Positions 24,806 through 38,319 of a stretch of DNA of 64,000 bases are shown piece after piece. Numbering within the stretch: position 1 is the stretch's first letter; each line of letters opens with the position of its first letter. Made by a program: the position numbers and the translations under genes. This DNA is from Coriolopsis trogii (taxonomy: Eukaryota > Basidiomycota > Agaricomycetes > Polyporales > Polyporaceae): the NCBI GenBank assembly GCA_020543525.1, contig JAHYIO010000005.1, positions 434,001-498,000 on the forward strand. Reading direction: 5' to 3'. The notes under the pieces were generated by a model. The model saw nothing but the letters and a program-made list of their open reading frames with translations, was not told where the DNA came from and ran no database searches.

Positions 24806-25825
24806 GGCGTCGAGGACTCAGGGCCAGGAGGAAGGAGCGTGGTGAGTGTGGTGGTCAGCGGCCAACCCTGACATCGTGCACAACGACGGGGCGAGCGCTG
24901 TTGGTAACCTCCGGCAAACGGCGATTATTTTTGACAAGACACTTATGGGCACGTTTCTCACTGCTGAATGTCTGGACAGACAAGGTGCCCAAACACGGCT
25001 GGAGTGAAGCTGGAAATATTCTGCGATAGCTGGAGAGCCCAGAAGGGGCATAGGAAGTGGACAAATGAATGAAAACAGGGCTGTTTAGGCGGCGCTAGAA
25101 GCGCAGATTGGCTTTGGACAGAGTGGTCGCCTGGACCGCTCTGCTTGACTCGTTGCGTCCACTCGACCGACACGTTTCCGTCGTGGAATGAGTGGCGGCG
25201 TGCAGGTGGCATGACCGCAGCACTCGGTCGGGGAATGGCAGCTGCCTGTGCGAGAAGCCAAGGCAAGCGGTGGGTGGTATGCGAGACATTGTAGAGATGG
25301 AGGGGAAGCGGGGGAAGCTTGGAGGCTACGGCTAGGCGAGGACGTTGTAGTTCTCGATCGAAATACAATCGGAGGTACCACGGCGTCGGGCTCTGGTTGT
25401 GCCAACAGGCGACGAACACGAGGCAGGGCTGCGAGGAGAGATTGGCAGGATAGAGGCGATTTAAGGTGATAGGGGTGGGCGCCGGGCTGGCTGTCCGTCG
25501 CTCTATGCCCGCTATAGGTGTATTGTGACGGCAGGGCAGGGTATGGGGACCATGGAGGCTGTTGTGCTAGCGGCCGCTTGGGCTGCTGCACTGGACGCCG
25601 GGGAGGGCGCGGGGATGTGCTCGATTCGGGCGGTCTGCGGGAACAAGTCTGGGGGAATAAAGAATTGCAAGTCCGCCCGGGCTGGGGACCTATAACGGTA
25701 TACAGTTTGCCTTATCCCCCGTGCGCGGGTGTGCATGTTGCCCCTCCAGACGGCTCCATCCCCATTTAGCGCCGCTCTTCTGTCCAGGTCCCTTCTGGGA
25801 TTCCTCGAGTAGTTCCCCCAGTGCT
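24806..25825. other. divergent promoter region
   Basis: About 1 kb between the starts of the Whi2-like gene (minus) and the Med25-like gene (plus). No conserved ORF. It likely carries both promoters. Confidence 0.5.
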
Positions 25826-28239
25826 ATGACCTCTCCGCCCTCTCTCTCGTTCTCCAAGCCCGCCATGCCAGGCGACGCGCACTCCGTCCTCGTGCTCGTA
25901 GAGGACTCGCCCGCGATGGCCGCAAAGTGGCCCGACATCCGCGACGCGTACTTACCTAATTTACTCGACGTCCTGCGTTCCGACGTCCCATCCGTCCAGG
26001 TTCGTCCCGACGCACCCCTTCTTTCGTCCTTTCGTCCGTTCTTATGCCCGCTCAGATGGATTCACGGTGGCTCACGACGTCCTCCGCCTCCGCAGTCACG
26101 CCTCCGCCCCCAGTGCCAATTGTGGACGCCGCCCAAGCCCGGGCCAAGAAGGACCTGCCACTCGGCCAGGCTCCTCCTACGAAATTCACTCCTGCTGTCA
26201 TCTCAAACGCGATCACCGTCAGCAGCTCTCTCCCGCCTCCTTCGGCCCCATCGTACTCACTTCTTCTCCCAGATCCTCTCTTCGTCCACACAGCGCCAAA
26301 ACATCACGAGGCATCTTATCCTCGTAGCCGCCTCCGGCCCTCTCAATCATGGAGCACTCGGCGACGCGACCCCGTCCGGATTCGACTCCTGGGACGAGAT
26401 TGCCATCGTCCTGAAGCAGGTGATTGGCTCCCGTGGAGTATCGACTTGCTCCTGTGCTCATCAGCCGCTCATCAGAACTACATCCGTCTCCATGTCATCC
26501 TCAGCATCGGTGCAGAGATGCGCACCTACCACGAGCTCTTCAAGAGATCGGTACGCGACTCACCCGAGGCCCGGATGACGCCAGTGTCTAAACTCTCCTT
26601 GTACAGCTGCAGCTCCAAAACAATTCAGAAGTGCCTGCATGGTTCCAGGTAGACTCGCGGCGGTACTCCATCCGACTCTCTGGCAGACCGCAATATGTGC
26701 GCGGATCAGGTAAGGAACCCGAACATGGCAACGTCTCGCTTCGCATGACGTGCACTCATCCGCGCTCCGCTTACAGTCTCCGTGCCGATTCCGCTCGTGC
26801 CACCAGTGGTCCCCGAGGGCTCCTACATTGACAACAACCCCAGCCCGCCAGAATCGTCTCCTCCCGTCTCCCCACCGGCAACCGTCTCCACACCAAGCTC
26901 GCCCTCTCACGCCGCCTCAACAGCCGCCCGAAAGTCGACTGCCTCTCCGACAACCTCCCGCAACCGTCCACGTCCTGCCGACCCGCCGCAGTCGCCGCCT
27001 ATCTCAGAGGGGGGTGTTGGCCTTGTTTCCTACCTCCAGCAGATGCATGGCCTGACCAAGAAGAAGAGTTATGGGATAAAGGCCCCGAAGAAGACCTATG
27101 CCGACGTGCGCCTGCCAAACACTGGAAGACCCATATTGCCCCGTCTGGAAGTCCCTCCAGCTCAGTCCGAGATCTATACCTACCCAACGTTTGATCACGT
27201 CCATGGTACCGAGCCGCAAGTTTACGCGCCCGACCAGCACTCGCACTTCACACTCCCAAGACGACACTCGGCCGACCAGCCTCCCACGGCGTCCCTCGTC
27301 GCGCGCACCAACAACAAGGACGATCGGCGCGCGCGAAGGCAGAGTCCCTGGCTGCCGATGGCGCCTCTGGCGTCGTCCACCCCATCGTCACCGACATCGA
27401 CCGCATCGGCCGGGACTATCGCCGCGCTCCAGAGCCTCGCTTCCATGACACCCCGCCTCCCCGACTTCGTCACCAAAGAGCGCGTCTCTCCGGAGATGAC
27501 CCCCAACTCTCTTTCAGAGTCTGGGGCGACGTACGGAGGCAACCAACCGGGGGTCTGTCTGTCCCAGGGCTCTCCTCCCGCTGCGTATTACTCTGCGGCT
27601 ACGGGGTGGGTCCACCAGCGCGGACTCGCGACTTCCCCCGTTGCATCTGCGCCCAGTCCCACCCACACCGTCTCGTCATCTCTGAGCGATGCGTCGCTGC
27701 AGTACCAGACGTCCCCGCCTACTCCTCAACTCACCTACGGCAGCTCGCCGCCGAGCAGTACGGCCACCACACCCTCGATCTCGGGGCCGCTCCTGGACAG
27801 CGGCGAGGACCAGCCGTTCGTGGTGTCGCCAGAGTACGAAGCGATGGTCAACGCGTCGTACGAAGAAGCCGTCCGATCGGGCGCGATGCACGCCGCAGGG
27901 ATGACGCCGGGCATGCAAAGTGCAGTGTCGGCTGCGGCGGCGTCGTCGACGCCCGTCCCGAGCCCTCGTTATGCCTCCTCCTCCGCTCCGCCTGCGCCGA
28001 GCCGGCAGGATCCGCTGTTCTACTCCACGATGACGTCCGTGCACGTCCAGCATGCCATGGCCCCACACAGCGTCCAGGACGGGGGAGGGTACCCGGTGTA
28101 CGCCCGTTCCCATTCGGGCGAAGATGTGGCCGGTGAAGGGCCGCAGAACGGCGCGTGGCCTCAGTACGATATCGGCGACTCGTACATGCCCGAGTATGCC
28201 GTCGCGTATGGGCACGGCCAGCAGTGGTACTCCACTTGA
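25826..28239 (+). CDS. Med25-type VWA-domain protein, 6 exons
   Basis: Exons: 25826-25999, 26056-26217, 26273-26419, 26476-26550, 26607-26709, 26777-28239; 707 residues. All introns are 50-67 nt. The first ~200 residues look like the von Willebrand A fold of Mediator subunit 25: SVLVLVEDSPAMAAKW then DIRDAYLPNLLDVLR, ILVAASGPLN, IRLHVILSIGAEMRTYHELF and YSIRLSGRPQYVRGSG. The MIDAS position reads EDSPA rather than DxSxS, as in Med25, which does not bind metal classically. A long Pro/Ser-rich tail follows, with a basic GLTKKKSYGIKAPKKTYADV patch near residue 310. In Mediator, Med25 is an activator-binding subunit. The assignment rests on motif resemblance. Confidence 0.7.
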
Positions 28240-31200
28240 AAGACGCACGCACGGAACGGGATCGCAGGTTGATCGATCCCCCCGTCCGTCTGTCCCGTTT
28301 CCACCCCGATATACCTCGCTCGTCCGACTGCTATGCTGCACTATCTCGTTGTCATCGTCGTGTCTCGGCGTATCCTCGCTTTAAGCTCTTTCGACTTGCT
28401 GTGTACAAACCCTCGCGTCCTTCCCTTCCTCCCCCCTCCTCTCTCCCTCGCAGTCACCGGTGTTTCTCTCTCTCCTTCTCCTTTCTTGGGCCAGCATATA
28501 TGGAAGAACAGTGGGCATCCTTCCACCTACGTGATGATGCATGAGGTTGGCAATGGTACGACGCATCCACGTTCTCGCACGACTTCGGGCATTGACACTT
28601 ATACCCATGACATATACCTACCTTATTTATCTCCAGCTTTCTCGACGCCCTCCCTCCCTCACCTACCTTCCCCTCTCTTCCCACTTCCCACATATATTTC
28701 ACAGGGCTGCTATTCATTCTCAGGATCTCGGTTCACGGTTCAGGGCTGTAGGCGGCTGGTGTTCATGCTGTAAGCTATGTAGCATATTCTCCCTCATGTG
28801 CAACTAGGGCATTCCACCATAGCCCGCGGGCCACAGCCTGCGCCTACTCACCGCCTTGCATGCGCGCGCACGGCGGCCAGTAAGTGGCTCTCTCATTTCT
28901 GGGCTGCCCTGCTGCTACTGCCTCGCCCCAGCCAGTAACCAACGACCAGCGACCAGTGACCAGTGGTAGGCATGATGGCGTGCCGAGTACCCCGCGCCCC
29001 GCGCTCCGTCTTTTCATATCTCGGACACGGACACGGACACGGATACGGACGCGAAGCGTGCGCAGCACGGCGCACGACCACGGCGCACCCGTGACCATGG
29101 TTATGGCACGGCAGTGCCCTTCCGAAGCCCCCATGTGGCATAGAGTTCGGACGCTTCGAGCAGGGCCACACCACACGCCCGAGGGGAGGTTCGGGGCTCT
29201 CAGCAGCTGCAGGCTGTCTTGGAGCTGCCAAGCCCGGCGCGGCGCGCAAACACACGCTATCGACACCGACGTCGACGTGGGAGGTCGGGCCTGCCGGAAG
29301 GAGCGAGTCCGAGCTTCGCTCGCACCCGTCTTTACTCAGACGGCTTGCCGCGTCTCAGCATCGCCGCACCTGCGCGGTTGGTAGCCTGCGTGTCGCCACT
29401 ACTAGGTCCCGGGGGCGTCGGGGGCGCGAGGCTCGAAGAAGAGGAGACCGTCAGCTTCTTTGTGATTATCCAAGCGTCCGGTCCTGGGCCGCGCAGCACG
29501 ACTCGAGACTGTGCTATTCTTGCGCTACATCCGCCCGCCCCGCGGTGCATGCACCACACCCAAAGCCCTCGCCGACTCCGCAGACCCCGGAGTGGGGAGT
29601 GCATATCCGCGCCCTTCGGGCCCTCCCGGTGCTGTGCACGACGGCCCACGGGGGTGTCCCTCCTATATTGAAACATGGGGCGGGACTCGCTGGGCTTGTT
29701 TCGGCTGGCGGAGGGGTCTTTGCCCGCGTCTTCAAGTTTCCCCCGGCATGACGCCTATCAGAGTGATCAACGCCGGAGGGAAGGAATGCCACATCAAGGT
29801 CCAGGATTCTGCCTGCGCCTGCGCCGCGGCGACTCGGCTACACTGGCATGGTGCGTACCTTGAAACACGCGTGTGCCGTCTGCCTCCCCGTAACGGTACA
29901 GTGCGTAGGCGAACAGCATCCTAGGCTCGAGCGTCGTCGATTTTCGAGCGGAGGGGTCGTGACTAGGGACCGCCTCTGGCGTATATGCGCGTCATCCGGA
30001 GATGGCGTTGGTTAACCACATAGCCACCAAGCCGGGTAGCAGCACGCACGCAGCACTGTTTGATTTCCTGCCTCGTGCCCCAGCCTGGTCCTCACGGGGA
30101 GCAGTTCCCAAACAAGGGCAGGACGGCCGGCCAGCGGACGATGAGGCCTGGGTTCCCAAAACTTAAGGGGACGCGGCTTGGGCTGAAACGCCGCTGAGGA
30201 AGGAGCCATGGTAGAACGGGTATCAACCTCGTCAGAAGCCTCTCTCGCCCACGCGATCTCCAACACACATGCACAACCGACGGGAGCTAGCCACGTGGCG
30301 CAACATAGCGGCCGGCGCCGGCTTGATTGGTACCATACAGAACCACACACTCTCTTCCTCGCAGTACCCTCAGGCTCGCGCCACTCCCCGCGGTGTCGGG
30401 CCCAACGTCGGAGCTCGGCCACGGTGCTTCTGGGCTCGTCATACGCCTTTCGCTCTGACTCTATGAAGTAGACTCGGAGGTCTCGTGGAGCGTCCACTTC
30501 GTTCACAAGGGTAATTACGAAGGCACAGAACACGGGTCATTGTTTCGGGGAGACTCGGAGAGAGATATAGCTCGCCGCTCGCGGCGATTAGCCTGGGCTA
30601 CAATGTCATCAGTGAAGGGCCGAGATTTGTAGGCGTTGATGCGGGGCATCGTTGAGGTACGTGGTGTTCTTTGCTCCGCCCCAAGTGACGGGGGCCATCG
30701 ACGGAACGGTGCAAGCCCTTATTGTGCTGGCGACCCGTGCCATACACGTGGATTGCGAGAATGTGACAGAGGGCATGTACTGTCTCTCGGCGGGCCTCAT
30801 GCGCTATCCCGCCATGAGCAGCGTGATCTTTGCCTCGGCTTCAGCTACACCGCCAATACGCCGCCATAGCCACAGTGGGCACAGGAAATCGAGGGACATA
30901 TGGAATCATGGAGAGTTGTATATGGGCCTACCTTGGCATTTTCTCGACTCGGGCACAAATGCCTCCCTGCTTTAATACCGACGCGTCCTATACAGAGCAT
31001 GTCCCGTCAGCTGTGGTATTGGGTACCCCATGGCCCGTCTTGCAGTTTGCGAGGTATGTCAGGGGGTGAGGAGGGAGAGCGATAACATCGTGGCAGTTGT
31101 TAGACCGTAAATTCAGAGACACATTGACGTTGGGCGCACCAATGCTGATTTCATTTCACCCCAAGGTGATCGCATGAGCGGCGGGTACCACGAGCTCTCC

Positions 31201-33025
31201 CCTACCGCTTCTACTGATCTGCTATGACCTCGAGACACGTCGAAGTTGAATGACAGCTTGCCTTGCATAGGCCTCGTGCTAGTGGCGGGGAAGAGGAGCG
31301 AGGCAAAGTGGGACGTCACCAGGCCGTGAGCCCAGGGCGAGGGTAATCTGTGCGGACGAAAACGGTCAACGGCCCTTCCGGGATCTTCGATATAATCAAG
31401 AGTTCCTCTCCCGGCCCAGCAACCCGTTGCGGGAGCACTTACGCGAAAATCACAGCGTTAGTGCTAGCCGGCACCCCGAACCGCCGCTCGAAAACTCGAG
31501 TCCAGCGTCCACGCGCCGCGAAATGCGCGATCGGGCGATTGGCCGCTGAGCCCTGGAAAGGGGCCCCTTCTGACTCGTGTGGAAGTGTTCCCGATCAACT
31601 AGCCTCTGCAACCACCCTTCTTGCCGTCCTCATTATATGGGGAAGCGAGCGGAGCCATAGAAGCCCGCCGGGAGGAGCTCACGAGGTACTATCAGTGGTG
31701 AAGGTCCAATGTCCCGTAAAATTCACGGGTGCGATAATCGATACGTACCTCCGAAGCAGTCGTAACGAAGCAGCATCCCCGCCCCCTGTCAGGGCCTTTC
31801 GTGCCAGTCGACGTTCTTGGGCTGCCATCTAGCGACGTTGTAAATATAGAAGGAGGGTCAAACCCTCGAGACAAACAAGACATTATTGCCCACTGGTGGA
31901 CACTGTCAGTCAGCTATCAGTACTGCGTATTGGGTGCCTGCGTACTTTGATCCTAGACATGCCGGAAGAGCGAGGCTCAAGACCATCCATTCCACGGAGC
32001 GCTGTACCACAATTATGAGCATGAGAAAGGAGCATGGTCGACGGGGCTTACCGGAGTCAACACACTGGCAGCTGCTCCCTTCCCCCGCTACAATCACACT
32101 TCAGCCGAGTGATGGGCCGCGACCGGTTAGCATAATGTCAGTGAAGTCCTGACTCACAAGTTCCGCCACCGAAGGGAACGTTTGTAGCCTAACATGCGAT
32201 CAGCACGTTCTCACATTCTACATCGCATAGTAAGTTCTCGCACTTGATTCATTCAAGCGTCTGGATACCGCCGGGTCAATGCTCCTGAGACTTCTGTGTC
32301 CACCTACACCATCCTCCACTCGTCGCGCCGAGCGTCCTCACGTTCTCCTGCAACAATTGGACTAAGTTGCAAGTTCAGGTTTGACGACGGGTCTGCCATA
32401 CTCCAAGGGTGGCCCATGATACGGAATCAGTACGTTATCCTGCGACAAATTTCCAGCTTACTGGCTCGGGATGACGGCGACGTTGAACATTTTCCTACAC
32501 TAAAGTTTCGTATTTCGAGGAGTCCTCGCATAGCGTCTGCTTTGTTCGGCAAAGGAAGATAACCCTCCCAATGGCATACGGTGCCTCCGACGTGCTTCCT
32601 GTAATCGCACATGTCAGTATAACGTTATCGGCGCAGCGCGCGCGCTCCGAGTCGTCGGTGGGAAAACTTACACGATGCACAGGGATATGGATGAATGGTT
32701 GAGCAAGAGTAACATGTTCATCAAGTCTAGTTTCGACATTGTACGCTCTGGGACCAAGCGTGGCTTGCATGGCAAGTCTGCGATGTGGAGGGACGAAAAC
32801 AGGGGTGACCCGATTCGGAACGTGCCGGCGGACTGGCATTGTGTGGCTGTGCGCCATGATTCTCACGACATGGGCCAGGCGTCGAGCGTATACTTCTGAC
32901 TCACCCTGCGACCCCACTGTTCGACAAGCAACTCAGACATCTGACATAGGACACAGGTATTCTTTGAGTGTGATGTCTAACGGGAACTACCACTGAGGTG
33001 ATTTGTACTAGTACTCTCATACCCG
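28240..33025. other. 4.8 kb without a recognised gene
   Basis: Frames on both strands are short and unmotivated (for example plus 30652-30975 and plus 31350-31832). 28240-28800 is probably the 3' UTR of the Med25-like gene. A hexanucleotide repeat lies at 29021-29046. I could not build a splice chain with a known domain; lineage-specific or decayed genes may be present. Confidence 0.4.
29021..29046. repeat. (CGGACA)n repeat
   Basis: Four consecutive CGGACA-type units, the last changed to CGGATA. Confidence 0.75.
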
Positions 33026-34059
33026 ATGTGTGCCAAAAGCGAGGAACAAACTTACTTTGGCCCCGGTGACAACATCGCTGAAGGAGATACATACATTGTC
33101 CACGACTTTCTGCCGCCTGATTTGGCAGAAGTGGCGTTCGATAACCTGGTCAAGGAAGTGCAGTGGAACAAGATGATGCATAGGGGTATGTGTCTGGTCC
33201 TCGTCGGTTTCACGCACTCACACGCCGCTGCTGCGAAGGCGGTGAGGTACCCAGATTGGTAGCGGTAGAGGGGAATGTCCAGGATGATGGAAGGTATGCA
33301 CTGTTACTCGTTGAAGATGCCATTTGTGCCTTGACGGTGCCCTTACAAAGCTTCCCGATATACCGCCACCCCGCAGACGAAACTCCTCCCCTCTTGCCAT
33401 TCTCGCCGACTGTCGCGCGCATCCGCCAGCACGTGGAGGGCGTACTACACGAGCCTGTTAACCATGTGCTTATACAGCACTACCGCAGCGGCGCGGATTA
33501 CATCTCGGAGCACTCCGACAAGACGATCGATGTCGTCCGAGGCTCCAAGATCGTCAACGTAAGCTTGGGCGCGCAGCGCGTCATGACTCTTCGGACGAAG
33601 AAAGACGCGCTCGCAAGTTCCAATACAGAGTTAGACTCTCCAGGTAACGAGCAAGGGGAGAGCGTCCACATGCGTAGTGTGCAGCGGGTACCGCTCCCGC
33701 ACAACTCGATCTTTGTGATGGGACTGGAGACCAATGCGAAATGGTTGCATGGTATCCGCACGGATAAGAGGCCGATAAAGACGAAGACAGCGAACGAGCA
33801 ATTCAAGAATGGAGAGCGCGTCAGCCTGACGTTCCGCACCATCGGCACGTTCTTGACCAAGGACGAGGAGTTGATATACGGTCAGGGTGCAAAGGGCAAG
33901 ACGCGCGAAGAGGCCAGACCAGTTGTCCGCGGAGGCGAGGAGGCGGAACGCCTCCTCGCTGCTTTCGGCGCAGAGAACCATCAGAGCGACTTCGATTGGG
34001 TTGCGCACTACGGAGAAGGCTTTGACGTCCTCCACTTCACGAAGCAGGGCACGCAGTAA
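33026..34059 (+). CDS. AlkB-type Fe(II)/2-oxoglutarate dioxygenase (ALKBH2/3-like), 3 exons
   Basis: Exons: 33026-33185, 33239-33293, 33351-34059; 307 residues. The full catalytic set is visible: iron ligands H126 and D128 in SEHSD, H205 in KWLHGIRTDKRP, and the 2OG-binding Arg pair R228/R234 in RVSLTFR. Upstream, FPIYRHPADE and LIQHYRSGADYISEHSD are typical of the ALKBH2/3 branch, and NVSLGAQRVMTLR is the family's NxSLG strand. Such enzymes oxidatively remove methyl groups from 1-methyladenine and 3-methylcytosine in DNA or RNA. No GRF zinc finger or targeting peptide is seen. The ATG at 33026 was chosen because TYIVHDFLPPDLAE follows at the expected distance; stop codons lie upstream. Confidence 0.88.
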
Positions 34060-34663
34060 AGCTCTGACGGCTCGGAAGCACGAGAACATGGATGAGTAGG
34101 TGTATGATGTGATTGTATTCAATAATTCATAGCTGCAGCGAAGGGCGCAAAACTGTAAGATTTACAAATGTACGATCTGTCCCTGTCCTTTCAGCAGTTC
34201 GGTTTTGTTACTACAGAGAAGCGATCCAACAACTTCTTGAACATTCTGAGCACCGATGCTTGCTTGCATGACGCATCTGGTGTTGTTGCATCCTTGTCGC
34301 AAATTATTGCGAAATTCTGTGAATGTGGTGCACGTTGACCAGATGGTTGTTCATGTGTCCATGAGGGACTGGTGCCAACCAAGGTGATTATGCCAGGTAA
34401 GAGACAAGTCCCATATATGGGCATATCCGCCGGGAAAAGCGTGTGCGCCTGGGGTTGCCTCATGCCCGAAGAAGGCGCGCGGCAAATGACCTGAACTTTG
34501 ATGCTGATGTCCACAACTCCTTCTTACGCTCTCTTCTTCCGACGACGACCTCGACACGACCGCGACGACGATCTGGCTCTTTTCCTCCTTCTTTCTGGAC
34601 CTCTGACGGCGGCTCTCAATTTTGCTTGACCATAGGGTGCAGCCACCCCGGACTCGTACTGCC
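34060..34663. other. intergenic / xylulokinase promoter
   Basis: About 600 nt between the AlkB gene stop and the xylulokinase start. No ORF or RNA gene recognised. Confidence 0.45.
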
Positions 34664-37600
34664 ATGCCGCCCAAGTCCCTCTCCACGCACTTTCTCGGCC
34701 TGGAACTTGCGACGGACCAGCTGAGGGCATCAATCGTGGACGAGAATCTGGAGCTGGTTGGTGTAGAAGTCGTAGACTTTGATACGGAGATCTCGGAATA
34801 CCAGTGAGTCAAATTTCGACTGCCAGTCCTTGTTCTCCTTCCACGCATTCTTCCCCACGACAATTCACGCGATCGGGATTGGGAACATCGCGTGAAATAT
34901 CTATGCAGACTATGCACGGGGATTTAGGTGGTCAAGAACGCGTCCGTTTCCCCAATTCCGCTGTGCGAAGTCGCTTGATTGCTCGATCGCACCGCTCTCC
35001 CAGGATGATCGTGCAACCAAGTCCATGCATGGAGACTTGAGAGTGTCTCCGCAGACCACTCTCTACTCTGTGCGCCTCGAATCAACTCCTGCTACGAGGG
35101 GTTTGCGTTCAGCTGGATACACCAGCCGTGCTGTAATGCCACTTACGACGCATTCAGCTACTTCGTATTCTCCGCTCCACCGCCACAGGACTCTGGAAGG
35201 ACGGCTCTGTTACGGAGCGTGACGAGTCCTTTGCCTTTCAATACGGAGGGACAGTCGACCTCACCGTATCCTCCTCATCCTTGCCCTTTTGGACTGTTCT
35301 GCGCGCGGGATTGCTTCGTGGTTGTCCCTACGGCAAGCGCCGTAAACTGCTCAGTTTTTCCGCGACCGGAGGCTGCATGGGCCTCGCGGCGTCTTACGTC
35401 TTTCATTTTTGGGGTTTCTTCTCCACATGCCGGATCATATCAGACGCGCATATGGTGACTCCGCTGAGTATGAGGTATACGTTCCAGGTCTTTGAGCATT
35501 GGACTCGGAATCCTCGTATCATGCAGTAGATGCCTCCTGTTTCTTGACGCCTCCCGCTGCGTAGAAATGCGGCACGTTGGTCACTTTCTCGGCGTTGGTT
35601 TCTTCATATGAAGAGTCATCAGTGTGCTGAATGCGCTGGTACAATCTTCCCGCCTAGTGTACGATGATTCCGCTTTCTTGTTCAGGGAGGACATTCGTTG
35701 CGTACGTCGCGTTGTTAGGCTGCGTACGCGATGTCCGGTCTTATATCCCCGGAATGCGATGCCGAACCACTTATGTTCATATTCTTGCGCATACATTCGG
35801 ACATGGTACTCACCTACAATCATTATTTCCATTATTGCAGGACTCAGGGTGGTATCTTCACGACACCCGGCGATGCGTACACAACACCGGTGGAGATGTG
35901 GTTGAAGGCGTTCGGTAAGCTTAATACCTTCGCGGAAGCATTTTTGGGCGCTCATCCTGATCGGGCCGGTCACTTTGGTCACACCCCTGTGACGTCAAGA
36001 TCTGCTTCTCGAGAAATTGAGCAAAAATTATGAGCTTCCTAGAATTAAGGCGATCGGTGGTGCAGCGCAGGTGGGCAGAGACTTCATTTTGCATCTGCAT
36101 TGTTTTGACTCCTTTTAGCAAGCGTTAGTCTGGTGGAAGGCCCCGGTGCCACCATTGCACGCGCTTGATCCGAGGTTACCGATACACGCACAAATAACCT
36201 CTCAATCCTTCTCCCTCCAAAACTCCCCTATCGCCCAAGACACATCGGCACATACACATGCGCTTGCCTTGGAAGCTGCCCTCGGTGGGCCGGACCTGAT
36301 GGCTTCACGTGTTGGGACCTGCGCGCACCCTGCTTTGGTCGCTGCGCAGCTTCTTCGTGTTCGTGAAGCTTGGCCAGATGTGTGGGCGCGAACAGGTCGC
36401 GTACAGATGGCCAGCTCGTTTCTTGCTAGCCTCTTGACTGGTCAGATGGTCGGCATGGGCGAGTCGGAGGCATCCTCCACCGGTCTCTGGGTACACGCCG
36501 GCACGCAAGCCGGTGCTCAGAGTCACTGGGATGAGGGTGTGATGGAGATTGTAGGCGGGAACATGGAGGAAGGACGGCGAATCTGGACGTGGCTGGGCGA
36601 CGTCGATGTTTCGGGAGGTCGAAGGCGGATTGGTAACATCTCGCGCTATCTGGCGGACCGGTTCGGGTTTGATCCAGGTCTGTATGTTTTTCGTCAGTGC
36701 TGTATAATTGCTCATGTTGAATCGCAGAGACGATCATCACTCCCTTCACGTCCGACTACCTCTCTTCTTACCTCTCACTCTGTCCCTCTCCTTCCGACGC
36801 CGTCCTTTCCTTTGGTCCTATGGACATCATGATGGCACCCGCACCTAATTACATCCCTACCCGTCTATACAACCTCTACCCGCATCCGGCGCAAGACGCG
36901 AGCGAGAAGAAACGATACATTGTGATGCTGACAAGCAGGTGGGTCTACTACCGGACACGTGTTTGTACGAGGGAGTACCAATAGCTCATTTAGGAACGCC
37001 GATATCCCTCGAGCCCTTGTACGCGACATGTATACGAAGAGCTGGAGCGCGTTTGACCGTCTTGTCGCTATTGTTCCACCAGGCGGATCAATAGGGTACG
37101 TGTTTGCTGCCCTCACTGCTTGATCCCGCCAGCTCACAGTTCTCGCAGTCTTGACGACAAGCTGTTCAGCTTCTGGCTTCTGCAAGGCGACAGCTACCCA
37201 TACTCTCATGTCAAAGGCATCTATCGGTTCGAGACGGGTATCAAGGTGAACGAATTCCGTGACCTCCGTGCGAACCCTCGCTGTCTGTTAGAGAGTCAAA
37301 TCCTCTCCTTCCGCGTCCGCTGGTCGAGAACCATCCCCACGGGTGTGTTTGGTCCCGCCGCTGGCCGTGCGCGCACCGCCAACAGCACCCCAAGCCCAAT
37401 CTCAGGAGCCACTCAAAAGCGCGCCACTGGAGTCAACAACAGCAACAACATGGGCCTTCCTTTTGACCCTTACGACTACGCCACCCTCCCCGCACGCATC
37501 CTTGCTACCGGTGCTGCAGCGAACTTCCCATCCATCGCCAACCTGGCAGGTGACGTGTTCAACGCACCCGTTCTGATGCCGACGACACAGATTGACGCAG

Positions 37601-38319
37601 CGCAAGTCATTCCTCACCGCAATGCGCCAGCGGTTGGCTTCCCTGCACGTGCCGCACTTGGAGGCGCGTACGTCGCGCGATGGGTGTGGGGAAAGGAGAA
37701 GGGCACGCCAGCGGGCACCGGGCGTGGCGGCTTCGAGGAAGAGGTGCGGCGGCTACTCAGCAAGCGCTGGGCCGCCACCGGGGGTGCGCCCCTGCGCACG
37801 AACGTCAATGCGCCAGGGAGCACCAGCAAGGCGCCGAGTGCGGCCAACAGCGGGGCGAGCACGCCTTACGGTCATGGGTCACGCTCCGCGCTAGGTTCGA
37901 CGGTGTTGGTGGAGGAGGAAGAGGAGGACGTGGAGGAGATGGAGCGTGTTATCGCGCCAAGCGGATACGGGCTTGGGTTCACCGAGACCGACATGGCGCG
38001 CCTCCGGACGGTGACCAGCTCGACCGTAGGAACGACGATGAGTGGGAGCACGCTTGGGGAGGCGCCTTCGACTGCGTTCACCACGCCTGATCTTGGCGGA
38101 CTTAGCCCGAACCCTGCTGCTTCGAGCACGCCGGATGCTGCCACTCCATCCGCGCCATCGACGTTGCAGCCGGTGACAGCGATGGCGACGTCGGATGCTG
38201 AGCTGCAACTCGGACTGGCAAAGGTCGCCGAGCCGGACGTGGACGCGTTCATGTCGTACGCTGCACTCGTCCCCGAGTACTGCAGGCTCGAAGGGTTGTT
38301 GATCAAGGCGATCGTTTGA
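34664..38319 (+). CDS. D-xylulose kinase (FGGY family), 7 exons
   Basis: Exons: 34664-34803, 35841-35914, 36000-36070, 36119-36677, 36728-36938, 36994-37095, 37149-38319; 775 residues. Motifs follow fungal xylulokinase in order: FLGLELATDQLRASIVDE (first nucleotide-fold strand), AIGGAAQQALVWWK (substrate loop, usually GxxQHGxVxW), ASRVGTCAHPALVAAQLLRV-like region, SSFLASLLTGQ, SEASSTGLW (D-to-E variant of the DASGT-like loop), then YIVMLTSRNADIPRALVRD and FETGIKVNEFRDLR. It phosphorylates D-xylulose into the pentose phosphate pathway, matching a wood- or plant-decaying life style. It is longer than the usual ~560-600 residues because of Ser/Thr-rich and acidic inserts between ~430 and 720. 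Intron 1 is 1037 nt, against 48-85 nt for the others. Confidence 0.88.
34804..35840 (+). other. unusually long first intron of the xylulokinase gene
   Basis: GTGAGT donor and TATTGCAG acceptor are canonical and the flanking codons join cleanly (EYQ then TQGG). The intron is about twenty times longer than its neighbours. It contains several short frames but no motif, terminal repeat or poly-A that I recognise. Confidence 0.7.
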
